This document shows positions 25,220 through 39,700 of a stretch of DNA of 64,000 nt, piece by piece. The position numbers and the translations under genes are program-made. Positions within the stretch are counted from its first letter, which is position 1; the number at the start of each line of letters is the position of its first letter. The notes beneath the pieces are model-generated. The model searched no databases. It was not told the DNA's origin and was given only the letters and a program-made list of their open reading frames with translations. Origin of the DNA: Struthidea cinerea (lineage: Eukaryota > Chordata > Aves > Passeriformes > Corcoracidae); contig VZTI01002061.1 of assembly GCA_013397865.1 (NCBI GenBank), positions 121,722 to 185,721 of the forward strand. The letters are read 5' to 3'.

Positions 25220-25432
25220 CTGTAAAGCAAGAAAGGAAAAACCTTCAGGGCAGGAATACAAACCCCACCGTGGCACACAACAGAGTCAATCACGACAAAT
25301 ACTTTTTCCAGGTGAACTAGACAGAAAGCCTGGAAAGTTCTTGGAAGCAGCCTGCTGCTTGCGCAAGGCACATGGCCTCGACCGGCTAAACATTAACTTC
25401 GCCTTCAACAGGAAAACACCCCGCCGCGAGAG

Positions 25433-26294
25433 NNNNNNNNNNNNNNNNNNNNNNNNNNNNNNNNNNNNNNNNNNNNNNNNNNNNNNNNNNNNNNNNNNNN
25501 NNNNNNNNNNNNNNNNNNNNNNNNNNNNNNNNNNNNNNNNNNNNNNNNNNNNNNNNNNNNNNNNNNNNNNNNNNNNNNNNNNNNNNNNNNNNNNNNNNNN
25601 NNNNNNNNNNNNNNNNNNNNNNNNNNNNNNNNNNNNNNNNNNNNNNNNNNNNNNNNNNNNNNNNNNNNNNNNNNNNNNNNNNNNNNNNNNNNNNNNNNNN
25701 NNNNNNNNNNNNNNNNNNNNNNNNNNNNNNNNNNNNNNNNNNNNNNNNNNNNNNNNNNNNNNNNNNNNNNNNNNNNNNNNNNNNNNNNNNNNNNNNNNNN
25801 NNNNNNNNNNNNNNNNNNNNNNNNNNNNNNNNNNNNNNNNNNNNNNNNNNNNNNNNNNNNNNNNNNNNNNNNNNNNNNNNNNNNNNNNNNNNNNNNNNNN
25901 NNNNNNNNNNNNNNNNNNNNNNNNNNNNNNNNNNNNNNNNNNNNNNNNNNNNNNNNNNNNNNNNNNNNNNNNNNNNNNNNNNNNNNNNNNNNNNNNNNNN
26001 NNNNNNNNNNNNNNNNNNNNNNNNNNNNNNNNNNNNNNNNNNNNNNNNNNNNNNNNNNNNNNNNNNNNNNNNNNNNNNNNNNNNNNNNNNNNNNNNNNNN
26101 NNNNNNNNNNNNNNNNNNNNNNNNNNNNNNNNNNNNNNNNNNNNNNNNNNNNNNNNNNNNNNNNNNNNNNNNNNNNNNNNNNNNNNNNNNNNNNNNNNNN
26201 NNNNNNNNNNNNNNNNNNNNNNNNNNNNNNNNNNNNNNNNNNNNNNNNNNNNNNNNNNNNNNNNNNNNNNNNNNNNNNNNNNNNNNNNNNNNNN
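25433..26294. other. Assembly gap (862 N) covering the presumed CRLS1 exon 1
   Basis: A run of N flanked on both sides by GC-rich sequence (CCCCGCCGCGAGAG on the left, CTCGCGGCGGGCGCGGGG on the right). This is the expected place for the CpG-island promoter and first coding exon of CRLS1. A short open frame on the minus strand beside the right edge (26295-26331) could be part of that 5' region, but there is no support for it as coding. Confidence 0.95.
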
Positions 26295-26974
26295 CTCGCG
26301 GCGGGCGCGGGGCCGCGGCGTTCTCGGACAAGCCCTTGAGGGAGGAAGGGAAAGGTTTGCTTTATCTTGAGAGACTTCTCAGAGAGCGCAAGTGGTCGCT
26401 TGTGCTCAGTACTTGCTTCTGGCCCTCGGTTGCCCGCGTTTACTTTATCTCAAGGAGAAACAGGAATGAGTTTACTTTTTTAGATGCGGTCGTTTATTTG
26501 CTCCTGAGGCGCGTTCCTATCTCCCCCAACACTGTACTTAGCTAAAATCAGCATCTAACACCTACTTCCGATTACTTGATGGAGCAGACCTTGCGCCTTA
26601 AGAACTCCGATGTAGAACTATAATTTCGTACTTAAAGCATTTCATCTCCAGACCAGTTCTCAGTTTCAGGTATATTGGGGTAGGTTCCCAGTTGGGCAGC
26701 ACTGAAAAGGTTTGACATGTTCTTTGACATCCAAAATTTGTGTTTTGGTACCTAAGGGCTGTGGAAGCATGGTGCACATCAGACACTGATGTCCCTCAAA
26801 CCAGAAGACAAGGCGCTGAGCTTCAGTATTTCTGCTTTTCTAGATCTGTCATATCTTACCTGAGAAATAAAAGAGGGAAAACAGAAGAATCAGCACTGCG
26901 TTCTTGGTTTTTTAAAATATATTAGTCCTTATGGCAGGGGGGTGTTGTTGGTGGTTTTTAAACTCTTACACTGA
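26295..26974. other. Intergenic region between CRLS1 5' end and MCM8 3' end
   Basis: GC-rich for the first 40 bases beside the gap, which is probably the upstream edge of the CRLS1 promoter, then AT-rich. No gene seen. Confidence 0.6.
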
Positions 26975-26992
26975 AAGCTTCTCACCTGCTAT

Positions 26993-26998
26993 TTTATT
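26993..26998 (-). terminator. Candidate MCM8 polyadenylation signal
   Basis: AATAAA on the minus strand (TTTATT on plus) about 770 bases downstream of the MCM8 stop codon. A second AATAAA at 26493-26498 is an alternative. Neither can be confirmed without transcript data. Confidence 0.45.
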
Positions 26999-27769
26999 GC
27001 ACCAGACCATGATTCTGGTTTCATCAAAGTCAGGAAACATTCATCACTTCACTCGTGCTGAGCACACATTGTTCTGTGTCAGGAACAGAGTTACAGAGAA
27101 ACAAACGGAACCTGTTGGTGTTACAGATCTTGTAGTGGCCACTAAACAGCCTTGAACAAACAGTTTAATGAAAGTCAAAATCCAATCCCTGCTTTACAAA
27201 TTAAATATTGTAATAAGGATATTTTTTTAAATCAGACTTGGATTTCAAACAAAACCTCAGCTTCAAAGACCAAGTTTCAAAGCAGAAAATCAAGTCAGGT
27301 TCAGCAGAGTGTCATTTGGTAACAGCTAGAAAATGGTGGTGTCTCAACATGAAACTTCACAACTTTCTGGAACCATTTCTAGATTTTAAATGAACTACAG
27401 TGCTAAAAGGACAGCTCATATCATCCTCTCATGAAAGATTTCTGGGTTGAAATTTGTGGGTCCAGCATGGCACTGTAATAATGTCAGTACAAAAACACAC
27501 CTCCTGCTCCTTGAGGATGCTGAGGTGCATTATAGCCCTGCACAGTCCCATTTGAAGAGCAGAGCTGTAGGATGAGCCAGGCAGCAATACCATGTGTCAG
27601 TTTGTCCTGTTGCAGCTTTCCAACTTAATTTTCATCTGGGGGATCTCCACCCCAGCAAACACCAGTGCTGTGCCAGGTGTGGCTCAGCTCAGGATGTGCC
27701 TCCCCACTGCAGGTCCGTCAGTCCAGTGGAACGATTGTGTCTGAAGCAAGTTCATCACAGTGACTCTTC

Positions 27770-30700
27770 TCACATGGTCTGAAGCTGATAAACTCTTGAA
27801 CCTTTTTTCAAAAGGTAACCCTGATCATTTAGGGATCCAATAAAGCTCTCGAAATCAGACACCTGGGAAAATAAAGACAAAAATATCAAATTGGAGAATG
27901 ACATCTTACCTGATGTAGAGCAACATAAACGATTTAAAAGAACTTAGTGAAATAAAGTGGGCTAAGAATAGGTCAGATTCCTTAGCAAACTGTTCACCTG
28001 CTAGGAGGCGTCACAGCATCATTCCCCCACTTTTGTGCTTTCCTTACACACTCTTTCCATTGTAGTGTTACACAGAGGTAGCATTCTGTCCTTTACGACA
28101 TGCAGAAAGGATGCAGTTACATCTGTATAAATTCCAGTTCTGAAACAGAAGTATCTACCACAGAAAAGCATGATTTCTACAACTCTCCCTGATCTCCAGG
28201 TATAAAACTTTGAATGGGCAAAAATATTCTATATATGAAGGGATAATTAGAGTTACTTGAATTAACTTTAATAAGTAGTCAATGGAGCAAAAAGTAGAAT
28301 TAGCTACCAATAGTTTTGTTTGGCTGAAGCCCCCACAAGTACAGAATGCAAATCAATTACAGGGCATAGTACGTTTGTGGCCATGTGTCCTACATGATAT
28401 TCTTACAAGATACAACCTTAGGATGTCTGAAGCAGGAATGAAAACCTGAAAGGCATATTTAATCCAGAGAAGGTCATGCAGAAACATCATTGCACTGCTG
28501 AAACAGAGCAGGGACACCACAAGTCTAAATTTGGGAACAAAAACAGGTGTGTCCTCTGGGGAGCCAGAGGGAGTGAAGCACTGAAACCAACACTGCCTTT
28601 CACAGATCAAACCAGAATCTTGCCCAGAACCAGCCTCATCAGCAGAATCAGCCCTCACCAGTGCAAGGAGTTGCTGTTGCAAACAGCTGTGAGGTCAGTG
28701 AAGCTTACAGAGACACTTCAGGAACTCTGCTCAGCCTAACAGCAGTAAATTGGTTCTTTCTGTCACTGCGAAGAGACAGCAGAGGCGCCTTTGCTACTCT
28801 CCCTTCGGCAATAAATAATTGTGAGTGGTCTGGCAGTCTGTTGTTGTTGAGGTGGCTGCTGGCCGAGCTCACCCTAATCTGCAGCTCCTTGGCGATGCCC
28901 CTCAGCTGCTGCAGGTCGAAGAGGTTGTTGTAGGTCCTCTCTGCAATGCTGTTCAGGGCAGACACAAATCTCTTGGCCTGCGACCGATTGCTCATCCCAG
29001 ACCCGTGCTGGGAACGCTCGAAGTCCAGTTTTCCAAACTCATCTGAGTAGGTCCCCAGCATGCTACAAACAGGTTACAAAAAGAGATAAAACTCTCAAAA
29101 GGAGATAAAAGCAAACACACGTGGATCTGATTCCCAAAACATAACTGCTTGAGAGGGCTTTCAGAAGCCATGTAGAAAACCATCCACCATCAAGTCACTC
29201 TCTAGAGAACTTAGACTAAGCATTCATCCAAAACACTTTTAAACTTTAATTCTTCCCCTGCACCAGAGAGTAATCCCATGGGAGAAGAAAGCCTTCAGCA
29301 GCGCCTCATGTCTGCGTTACTGTGCACAGACACACAGAACCACTGTGATCACATAACTCACAAGCCTAAGCAGTTGGATTTGACTTAGGGCTGCTGTCAG
29401 CTGTGAAAAAGCAGCTAACAAATCCAAACATTAGTATCATGGGCCTAAGCTTGATAAAGTGATTTCTTCCCTGTGCTTGAATATGTAAAGAAAAAAAGTT
29501 TCAAATGAATAGTACTGTGATGCTTTATTTATTTTTAAAGCAGTGTTTTCTATTTACCTGTATTTCATTATCTCTATTACATCCTCAGCATCTTCCTTGG
29601 TAGTTTTCTCCCTTAATTCCAGCCTTGATCGTGCCTTAAAACAGGAAAAAAAAAGGTTTAAGATATATCATAGCTGATGTGAAAAAGGGCTACAATCACT
29701 CTACAAGGGCTACAAGCACAATCTTTAGGAGCAGAGATAAAAGCCTACAGGATTAGAGGAAGATTTTTCCATTTTTTGTTCCTGTGTCAATGGCACCTCC
29801 TGCACACTTACACTTTTAGGCTGTAGCTTGGAGTTTATTTGCTTTGCAGCAGTGTAGCCTTGTGAAGCAGCAGATCACAAATAGTATTGTTAAGGGAGTG
29901 TTAGGGAAAACAGAAGCATTCTAAGTTCAAGGTGGGCAGCAGGTTGTTCCTGCCTGCACCTACTTTTTCTCCTTCTGGGGAATGTGACAGATTCTCTTTC
30001 CATCTCCTCAAGGATGTTTCACTTTATAAGAAGTTTTAAGGAGCAGTAGCTCTTAAGCACTTCTAAGCCTCTTGCATTCTCACTTTTTTTTTTAACAAAA
30101 CAAAAAAAGCACAGTGCTGAATAAGCTGTAAAAAATGATAGGATTTGGGTAGTATCTTAGGAATAATCTCTGCTTTCAATCCCTTAAGCATTCCAGCTTG
30201 CATTTACCTCTGTCAGTCGAATCAGGGACTCCAGCTGCCTCGTGGTGATGGGGGTGCTGTCTGCTCCTTGGTTCTGTTTCCGGAGCTCGAGGTAGAACTC
30301 CTGAAGGACTTGTGCAGCCTCTGGAGATAAGTTTGGGTGGACGTACTGCCGAGCATATCCGACGTACTTCCTCAGCAGCTGATGGGGAATGGCATCAAAG
30401 TTTTCTCCTGTTGAGATCTAACACAATTACAAAGAGTTAGACTTCTGTCTGTCAGAAGCCTATACAATAAAAATTTTAATATCAAATCATCATCTTTATG
30501 CTTTATCTGGTGAAGTCACCACTATAAGGGCTTTAGCACTTCGTATATGAACAAGGCCCCACACTATGCTCAGACATATAAACACACACTTGGCCATTTC
30601 AGAAAAAGCAGCCAGGGCTTCTCATCTACAATGGTAAGACGTGCCAAATAGAATTCATTATAAAGTTAAATCCTTTCTCAAAAAGAGAAAATCCAAACTC

Positions 30701-33700
30701 CCAATTGTTACAGCTCCACAGAAGACTAAACCATCGCTGCTGATATCCCATTTCCAAAAGTGCAGGGGTTTAGCTCCAGTAGGAGTATTTCTCCCAAGAC
30801 CTGGCATTTGACAATATCAGTTCTCAAAGCCATCACTGAAGTCTAGTAAGAAATATGCTTCCTCTCCCATACTTTCCAAATCCATGGAGTTGCAGATGCC
30901 CAAAGATTTGCTTCCACACTGCTTTATTTGGATTCAGTACTCCATCGCAGAGCACGTCATATCAAATTATTACACCCAGCCCAGTCTGCAGCTCTCTCCT
31001 GAAACCCAACACAGCAAATTTCCTTTAGAGCATCTCACGCAGCAGCCCCAGGACAAGTCCCACCTTCAGCCTCTCGAGCAGGGGTCGCTCTGACGTGGCC
31101 TGGAGGACAGAGTGCTCCTGGGAGCTGGCCCGGGTCACCAGGGCGCTGCTGCAGGCTGCGCGCCGGCCAGCCCGCATGGCCATCACGTGCTCGGACAGCA
31201 GGTGGTCGTGGTCCTCATTCGGGGTGTCCAGCAGGATGAACACCAGATCAAATCTTGACAGCAGAGCACTCCCCATTCTGGAGAAAAGACAAGGAACCAC
31301 AGTGCTTAGAGAAGAGGAAAAATTATAGCAACTCTGTTCCACTTCAAACACACGCGAAAGATCCCATCCTGCTCATTCAGAATAAAGTAGAACAGCAATT
31401 CCTCTCTCAAAAGCCACTAAAAATTATTAAAGTTTGTGTTCACGCTCCAAAAAACTAGAAAGCAACTGTACACAAGCTACAAGGCTGCCAGAAGCATCTA
31501 CTCATGAATGTGAGCTATAAAAGCAGCATTTCAGAAAGTGCTCACTTCAGGTTCTCAGACACTGTTTTGGCTTTGTTATAATGTCCTCCAACAGGGTTTG
31601 CTGCAGCAACAATGGATGTCCGAGCTGGCAGACTGCAGACAATGCCAGCCTTGGCCAGGCTGATGCTCTGCTGTTCCATGGCTTCCAACAAAGCCTGGTG
31701 CTGGTTTCCCATCTTATCAAATTCGTCTATTCCACAAATTCCTGGAAGCAATTAAAACAGGACAGACTTATCAGACAACACATCAACTGAAGGGCAAGTG
31801 TGTGCAACAATCCAGTGTTACATCAGAAGTCCAACTTAGAACCCTAGGGACTGCAGGAGACATCGGCCAAAGTCTCCATTTCAGCCAGGTTTGTTTTCAT
31901 TTCATGGCAATGCAGCCAAACCAGCCTGATTTGGGCATGCAGCATCCTTGATTATACATTAAGATGACAAAACAAGCTTTTTAAAAATAGACAACAAATC
32001 TCAAAAGCAAGTCCTCTTTCAAAACCAGTAAGAGTCCAGCAGCTGACATCAAGTCAGATTCCCGAACAAAAAAAATACTAGTTCTTTGACACAGTAAGTC
32101 TGGTATGTGAATTGCAGAACTGAAGTTTTCCTGCACTCTAGGAAAGCAGATATTGCCCCCAGAGAAGTCACTGGAGAAGCTCAGAACTTCCCACAGTGTG
32201 GAAACCCAGTATCATACTTCAAACAGACATTTTTAGTCCACAGTTAAGCGAGCGCTTTGGCTTATCTTAGACTCAGCAGCACACACACACTCCCGCCTTC
32301 ACATGTGGCTACGCAGAACCTGTGGCATTACACGGATTACCTTGATCTCCAAGCACTAAGGCACCAGCTTCCAAGGCAAAATCTCCAGAAGTGCCATCTC
32401 TGGACAATGTAACAGTCAGGCCAGAGCTGGTGGAAGTATTACCACAAACATACACACCTCGAGGAGCGATGTTACACACTGCCTAGAAGAGAAACAAATA
32501 CTTTTTCCCTCCCCAAAGTGAAGAATTTCATAAGCCTTATTCTAGAGAAACAATTCCAAGTAAACCCAAATTTGTTTCTTTCTACTGAACGTGGCCCAAC
32601 AGTAAAGTCATAACTCCTTGCAACCCCAAGAGACTTCTGCAAAGCAGTAGGAGTAACTTTTCTTGAATGGCATCCTTTTTTTTTAGTAACAATGTCAACA
32701 AACAAATCAGTTACTCTGTGCTGGAGAGTCCCCATTCAACAAAAGAATAATTTAAAAATTTGGTTTGTTAAGATGCAACTTGCATGCAAATCCATCACTT
32801 TGGCTAAGTTATGGCAAATCATATCCTAACATAACAGGTCCACGTTAGAAAGACTCAGACTTTCTAAAGAAGGTCTAGGTGAATTCTGTTCCTCCTTCAC
32901 TCCACAGTAACCATGGAAAAAGACATGGAATTAAAAAATCACTCAGTTTAAGGAAAAAAAAAATTATTACTAATTGTCATAGTCATGCAGAAATGCCTAC
33001 CAAGATCCAAACCCAAACAGAGCAGCAGGTCGCTTTCCCAAAAAGCCAAGATCTGTGCTAGCAACATAGAAATAGGGTAAGGAATGGAAGCAAACCTCAC
33101 AGGAGAAGAGTTACATGGTATTTAAAGTTGCATTTGGTCAAAGATTATTATTTTATTTCACAATGGACCAGCTAAATGAAGACAGGAAGGAGTGAACCTC
33201 CTCACTGGGGAAAAGGGTTGGTGAAAAGAACTCTGTAAGGGCAGACAGCAAGCCTGTAAGCCTGTACTTGAAAGCCCATGGGCCTGACCGAGGACACCTG
33301 ATTTGGTGTTTTAACAGGTTCCCTGGAAGGAGAGGACAGCAGGAGAGCCCTTTGGATACTGTCCTATACTTGAGGCATCCTACATGAAAAGATAGCTCCA
33401 GCCAGGTTCAGTCAACTCTTTGGTCTCAGCACAGTTATCCTACCATGATTACAAGTCAAGGTAACAAGGAAATAGAGGAAAACAGAAAATAGTAATAAAG
33501 GAAACCATACTTGCAACATTTGACTTTTTCCTAATCCTGGATCTCCAACAACCAGAACATGTGGATCTCCTCGCACTGGGATTCTGTTCTTGTCATCCAC
33601 AAACTTCTGACATCCTCCAAACAAGGCCAGGGCCAAACCTGCCTTCACAATCTGTTGTGGTACAGGCCAGCACTGGTAAGTATTTGATTGTGGTGACCAA

Positions 33701-36700
33701 CACTGACAGCTCCCTAGAGCTGGCTGTAATCACCTTTCCTTCTGCATCACTGAAGTTCAGGGTACAAGGCTGCCACTTCCCTGACACCAAAAGAGACTGT
33801 GAGCCACAGTCACCCGTAAAAACAGTCCCTGCCCCTTCCCCCCATCCCAGATAATCTTTTAGGAGTTGAGTGTGGCATAAACATTTCAAACTGGAACTGC
33901 AAGCAGAGTTGTTAAATGACTTACCTCGTGGCCATAGATTGCAGGACAAAGAGAGCTGAAAAGCAAAGCACAAGGTCATATAAATGGAAGATAAATCATG
34001 TATTACTATAAATAATCCCTTGTTCTGCCTCTCATCACAGACACCTTAATAAACATATAAAACCTTAGGGGAGCTGTTGCTGAATTTCCAACAGAAATCA
34101 GCAGCATCAAATTTCTTGAAATGTTTTGATAACCAGAAATTATTGAAATGAGAACAGCTTTTCACTTGAGTCCCCACAAAGGAGAACCAGCTTCCCAGTG
34201 GTATCTGCACCTATTCTTCTCTTAATCAAGTAACTACCTCTAACTCTCCTTTTAAAGCGCCAGTTTTGTGTTCTTTGACTCCACTGGGAGGGCCTGAAGG
34301 ACGCCCCAGGTAGAAAAGTATTTTTTAGTCTGAACTGAGGGTCTTTCACACCCTCTGCTCAGCTCTTGCACTCTTTCCTCCACTGTAGAAAAGCAGAGGA
34401 CAAAATGGTACTTCCAAATTGAATTTACACAGTGAGGAACAAAATTAACTAACTGCTTTTTTACCCAAGCTTTCTAAGGTTGAACTAGAACACAGGTAAC
34501 TTCTTGAATCCCTAAACCCATCTCAAAGTCCCAATATTCCCACTGCAATACTTTCACTCTCTCCCAAGTCCCCTTCCCACTGCAGTTTGTTAGATCTCTA
34601 TGACAGCTTCTATTGCACAAGGCTCAGACATGTCACAGCTTTAGGATGAGGATGTCTTTGTCTGAAGGAGGTCACACTGATTCACGTCTAATCCTAGACC
34701 CAGTCTAGGTCCGACACAACTTACTTCACAATGAGCCTGAACAGATTTTCCTCAGCTTGAATTTCTTGGATAGCATAGAGGTCTTTAAGGGAAAACTCCA
34801 TGAAGGATCTCTGAAAAGTCTCATCATCAAAATTCTTTATTTTTTGTCCTTTACTGTTGCTGACAGAATTTGCCTCAATGTACAATAAGAACATACACTT
34901 GTCATTCTTATTTTTAGAAGCTCCTGTTAGAAAAATTGAGAAAGGATGATGGAGCATTTTTTCTATCAATAAGTACTCGTATTATCTACAAATGGCATAG
35001 AATAATCCAAAAACATCATGTACAGCCATGTTCATATTTAAGTACTGAATATCTGCATTTTGTAAAATTGATGCAAAATAAGTTTCTAGTTACACTTGTT
35101 CTTTGAAGTTCCCTCCACTTATATATATATATATACAATATTTGATTGAATTGGAGGGCATATGTCTAGAGAGAATTTTGTCCCAGAATAAATTATTTTT
35201 TCCAGGAATTTTTGTAGTCAAATAAAAGTTGAATATAAAATGTTTCCACTGAATATTTAGAGGGGAAAAAAGATGCACGGTGCAGAAGCATTAAACATGT
35301 AGCTTAATAAATAATCAGCAATTATTAATCAATAATTAATCATTTTCTACATAGATTGATTACTGAGCAGAGAATGAAGCTTCAGAGTAAAACAATATTG
35401 CAATGTTATTTGCAATGAATTCTTTCAGAGCAGTGCACAACATATTTCTTCACTTTGGAAAAAAAGGGAAAAAAGGAAAAAAAGAGTTGAAAAATTTCTT
35501 TAGGGAAACTAAACTAAGATAAGTCTCCTTCACAACAGTGTGACAATTGTCCTAATGTCTGAAGGGGATATTAAAGGGAAAACACTAAACAATTAATGTC
35601 TTAAACCAACTCTTCATTGTAAAAGTTTGGTGACTTCTGAAGAAATTTACACTTTATGCACTTTCAACTCTGAGAGCTCCAATTAAGGGGAGTGGCTGTT
35701 GTTGTTCTGGTGTAAGCACTACCAAAAAACCCCCCTGTAGGAAAAAGGAGTTGTCAGGTGCTGTACTTCACCTTCCTCAGTGCTTGACACCTTCACTATG
35801 CCTGTGATTGTGACCATGTCTCCTGGGACACAGCTGTCCACGAGGTCCTGGACCAGCTCACACTCGATGGTGCGTGGGATCCGTCCTGCTTCCCGCTGGT
35901 CATCTGACATGAGCTCCTGCACCCTGCAACACATGAGGGCAGCTCACACACCATACAGCACCTTCCAGTCTGACTGCAGCTCACAACATCTGCAGCTCTG
36001 GGCATCTTTGTCAGGTCACACTTCACTGAATGGGTATAAATGTTGCAAGGAACCCAGAACTCCGAGTTGAAATTCAGATGTTCTACCACTGATGAGTGTG
36101 TTCATGTAGAAATAAGTACAGCACATGAAGTAAAAGGGACCAATATAAAGCAATGAAGAGCTCAGACATTACCACTCTCATGAATTCTTAATTGGTGTTC
36201 TAACCCTAGAACAGCCCAAGAAATTTCTCAGACCATAACAAGAAGAGTAGTTCACTCTCTGGTTGTGAAAGTTCCAGCTTTGGCTCTGCTCTTGGAGCTC
36301 TGAGATTTCCTTGAAGCCAAGCCAAGCTTTACCAAAGAAGCTGTGCTAAACAGCGCCCTCTGGAGCTGCCAACAGCAGCACGAGGTTTTAAACGAATATC
36401 CCCTCAGACTAAGATTTTTAACCCTCCAATTTACTTCCAGTTCATTCAGGTCAAGTGGCACAGCTGACCAATATAACCTAACAGGGCTTTTCTAGCTGAC
36501 TTACAGCTTGTTAAAGGGAATCACGAAATCATAGACGCAATTAGAAATGACCAAGAAAAGCTGCAGAGCCCGAACTGAGGAGCTCGGTAAGAGCAGAAGG
36601 AATTTCCAGGAAACTATTACAGGGCAGGTTACAAAGTATACCAGTGCTTGGATAAAACAACTGCTTTGTGATACAAATGTTGGAGAGTGCTTGCTGCAAG

Positions 36701-39700
36701 AGTAAGATTTTAAAAATCCCACAGCATGGTTTGAGCCCTCCTGTCACTTTTTGAGTGTCCTGTCACATCACATTTTTGTGCTTACTTGACAGACTGCCAG
36801 TCCACTGTGGTGGTTAAAGGAGAGCTCCTGTCGGCTGTGAAGGACCGGCCCCGGCACTCAGGAACAAGGCACTGCAACAACAGGAATTCTGATTCATTCC
36901 CAGCCTGTTTTAAAGTCCTAAGGTGAAACTGCCTTATTTGATTTTTTAAAAAAAGGAAAGTGAAGCAATATAAATCAGCATCATTCCAGGAAAAAAGCCA
37001 GTTAAATTAGGGCTACAAATTAGGATGTACATAATTAATGAAAAGCTATCAAGCACAGACACCTGACTCATAGCTGTCAGAGCAAATACAGCTGAGTCGT
37101 GTGAGCCCCTCGGTGAACTGGTTTGAGCTGGGGAAGGGAAGGGCAGGGGGGGGAAGAAGAGGTAGTGGGGGTGGGTTTTTTGGTTGTATTTTGCTGTGGG
37201 GTTTGTTTGTTTGTTTGTTTTGGTGGGAGTTTTTTTGTTTTTGTGGGGGTTTTTTGGGTTGTTTGTTTGTTTTTGTTGGGTGGTATTTTTTAGTTGGTTG
37301 GTTCTTGTTTTGTTGTTTTTTTAATATCCACAGATGTTCCAGAGGAGATAATTTTTTCCACTCGAGCGCATCAGGAAACAGAAAATAACCAGGCACTGTC
37401 CTATGTCTAATGACTTTTTAAGTCCAGATAATAAACAGTGAAATTAAAATAGAAAGTTTTCTTTGTTCTATAAACAAAAAACAAGCAATGTAAGCATGGA
37501 AAACCACCACAGCAAGGTGGAAGAGTCTTTTTAAACGTAACTGGTGAAATGGAAATTAAAAGAGAGAATCTTTTTTCCAGATTTCAGGGCGATTCTACAC
37601 ATTGCTTGTCACGTATCCTGTTCCAGCAGCATACATTTTTTACAAGTAACAAGGGGCTGAAGTAAGAAAAGCTGCATGGCATATTTAATTCTTTTTCAGT
37701 GTGTCAGTTGTTTAACCTAGCTTTAAAGACTATGCTTTAATTTTTTTTTTCTTTTTTTTTAATACCAGCGATGCTGCTTTTTGTGAAAACACAACACAAA
37801 GCATGGAGTTCAATGATTTTAGCTTACCTTGGTGGGAAGGGTGTACTTCCCATCGGGGAGAGGAACCCCCTGCACATCCCCACAGGTGCCACAGACGAAG
37901 GCCAGGTTGGTGCACAGGGGTTTGATGTTGCTGACCCTCACCACGGTGCCACGCAGGGCGATGTATTTGCCGTAGCAGTTGGCCCTCACGTTTTTCAGCT
38001 GGGTTAGAGGCTCATAGTTGTACACCCTGCACCAAAGTTCAGCATCAGCACACAGAAATGGAGGACAAAAATAACCCCCAAACCCATCCGAACATAAACA
38101 GACAAAAAATCCTATTCCCAGTTAAAAATGGCAATCCAGGAAAAACACTTAGGAGTATTTTTTCGGCGGACCCATGGCACAGTCTTTGATTCTTGTTCTA
38201 GAAAGCAGCAGAACATTCAATATTCTCCACATGAATCGACCTCAACAGCCTCAAACAGTACAGTTTGTTTATCCAGCGACACCTCTGGCCTAGCAATACA
38301 ACAGACATTATTTTATGATCATCCATAACTGTCTCTTTCCGTTGTTTTGGATAAAGCCTGGAACTTAGACTTGTGACACAGAAGGACCAAAGTTTTATTA
38401 TGGCTATTGCCACCACCAGCAGGGAATTATAAACAATCACAAAAAATAAAATAATTTTTAAAAAGTAATTTAAACTCCATTTGAACTCCAATAGGGCTTA
38501 TACACCCAGTTCCCTCAGACCCTTGAAGTCTGAGATGCCATTACTTCTGAGAAAGAAAAGAAGTTCTGAGGACTTGTTTCATTAAAAACTTCTCCAATCA
38601 ACAGAAATTTAAATAGCTCTGCTTTTAATCAAGACACATTTCATAGAATAGCTGTTCTACTTATAAGCCACTTCTCTACTTACAAGTTTTTCTAGCTCAA
38701 GCTGTTTGTTCAGCTTATAAGGAGGTTTCATTTCACTTTTTTCTTCACAAGGACATGAAGTCATGGGGAAGAAAAAAGCAAAATGTAGAGTGTTCTCCTG
38801 GAAAAAGCTTCACAGAGCCCAGTTTTCCCATGTAAGCCTTCAGCACCATGCATGGGCACTGGCAAGGATTAGACAGGAAGCAAACAGCTCCTCCTTGGGC
38901 AAGAGCAACTACCCAGCACCCGTTACCTGGCGTGGATGAGAGGCACATTTATGATAGGTTCCCCATCCAGGGGCAATCCCTCCTGCACCTGCAGCTCTGC
39001 AGCGTGTCTTTCCAGGTCTTTGGTGAGCACCTGGGTGGAACAGGAAGGGGGACACAGATGCCCACAGGAATTAGAACTTCCATTAGGGAGAGACACAGGT
39101 GTTAGAACTACATTTAGTCACAGTCAAGTGCTCCAATGATGAATAAGAAAAGTGCACCAAGATCAAAGCAACTTCAAAATGCGATTTTGTGGGTCATACA
39201 GGAAGGGAAGAGATTAAAGGATTTGAGTTTTAAATAAACACAGATTTCCCCTAAGACAGAAAAACACAGAGATTTGGGGGTTTATAACATAATTGCCTCT
39301 AAGTGTCACTGATTCTTTTTCATTGTGAGGGTTATGCTTCCATGGATCAGAACCTCGTGTTTACCTGATGAATTGCCAGGCCCATACACTGCAGTATTTT
39401 CTGAGGCATATCCCTTAGCTCAGCAGATACATTTGGTATCGATTTAGTCAGTTCTCTGTCTTGGATTAGTTCCTTATAATCCACGAGAATGCTTCCTTTC
39501 CTTTCTATTTCATCCTGGGAAACATCGTAAACGATAAAATACACTTCAGATTAGAAGTGAAACACCCAAATTATGTCCTAAATGCTTCAGGTCTATAATG
39601 GAGGTTACTTTTGACAGAAAAAAACACCCAAAATCTATAGCGTTCCTGTATCAACAACAGGTTGCTGGGGTGGGATATGTTTGGGTTTGTTTTTTACCTT

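Noticed and set aside
25182..26339. Open frames running through the N gap
   Set aside because: Ambiguous bases create artificial open frames; no sequence exists to translate.
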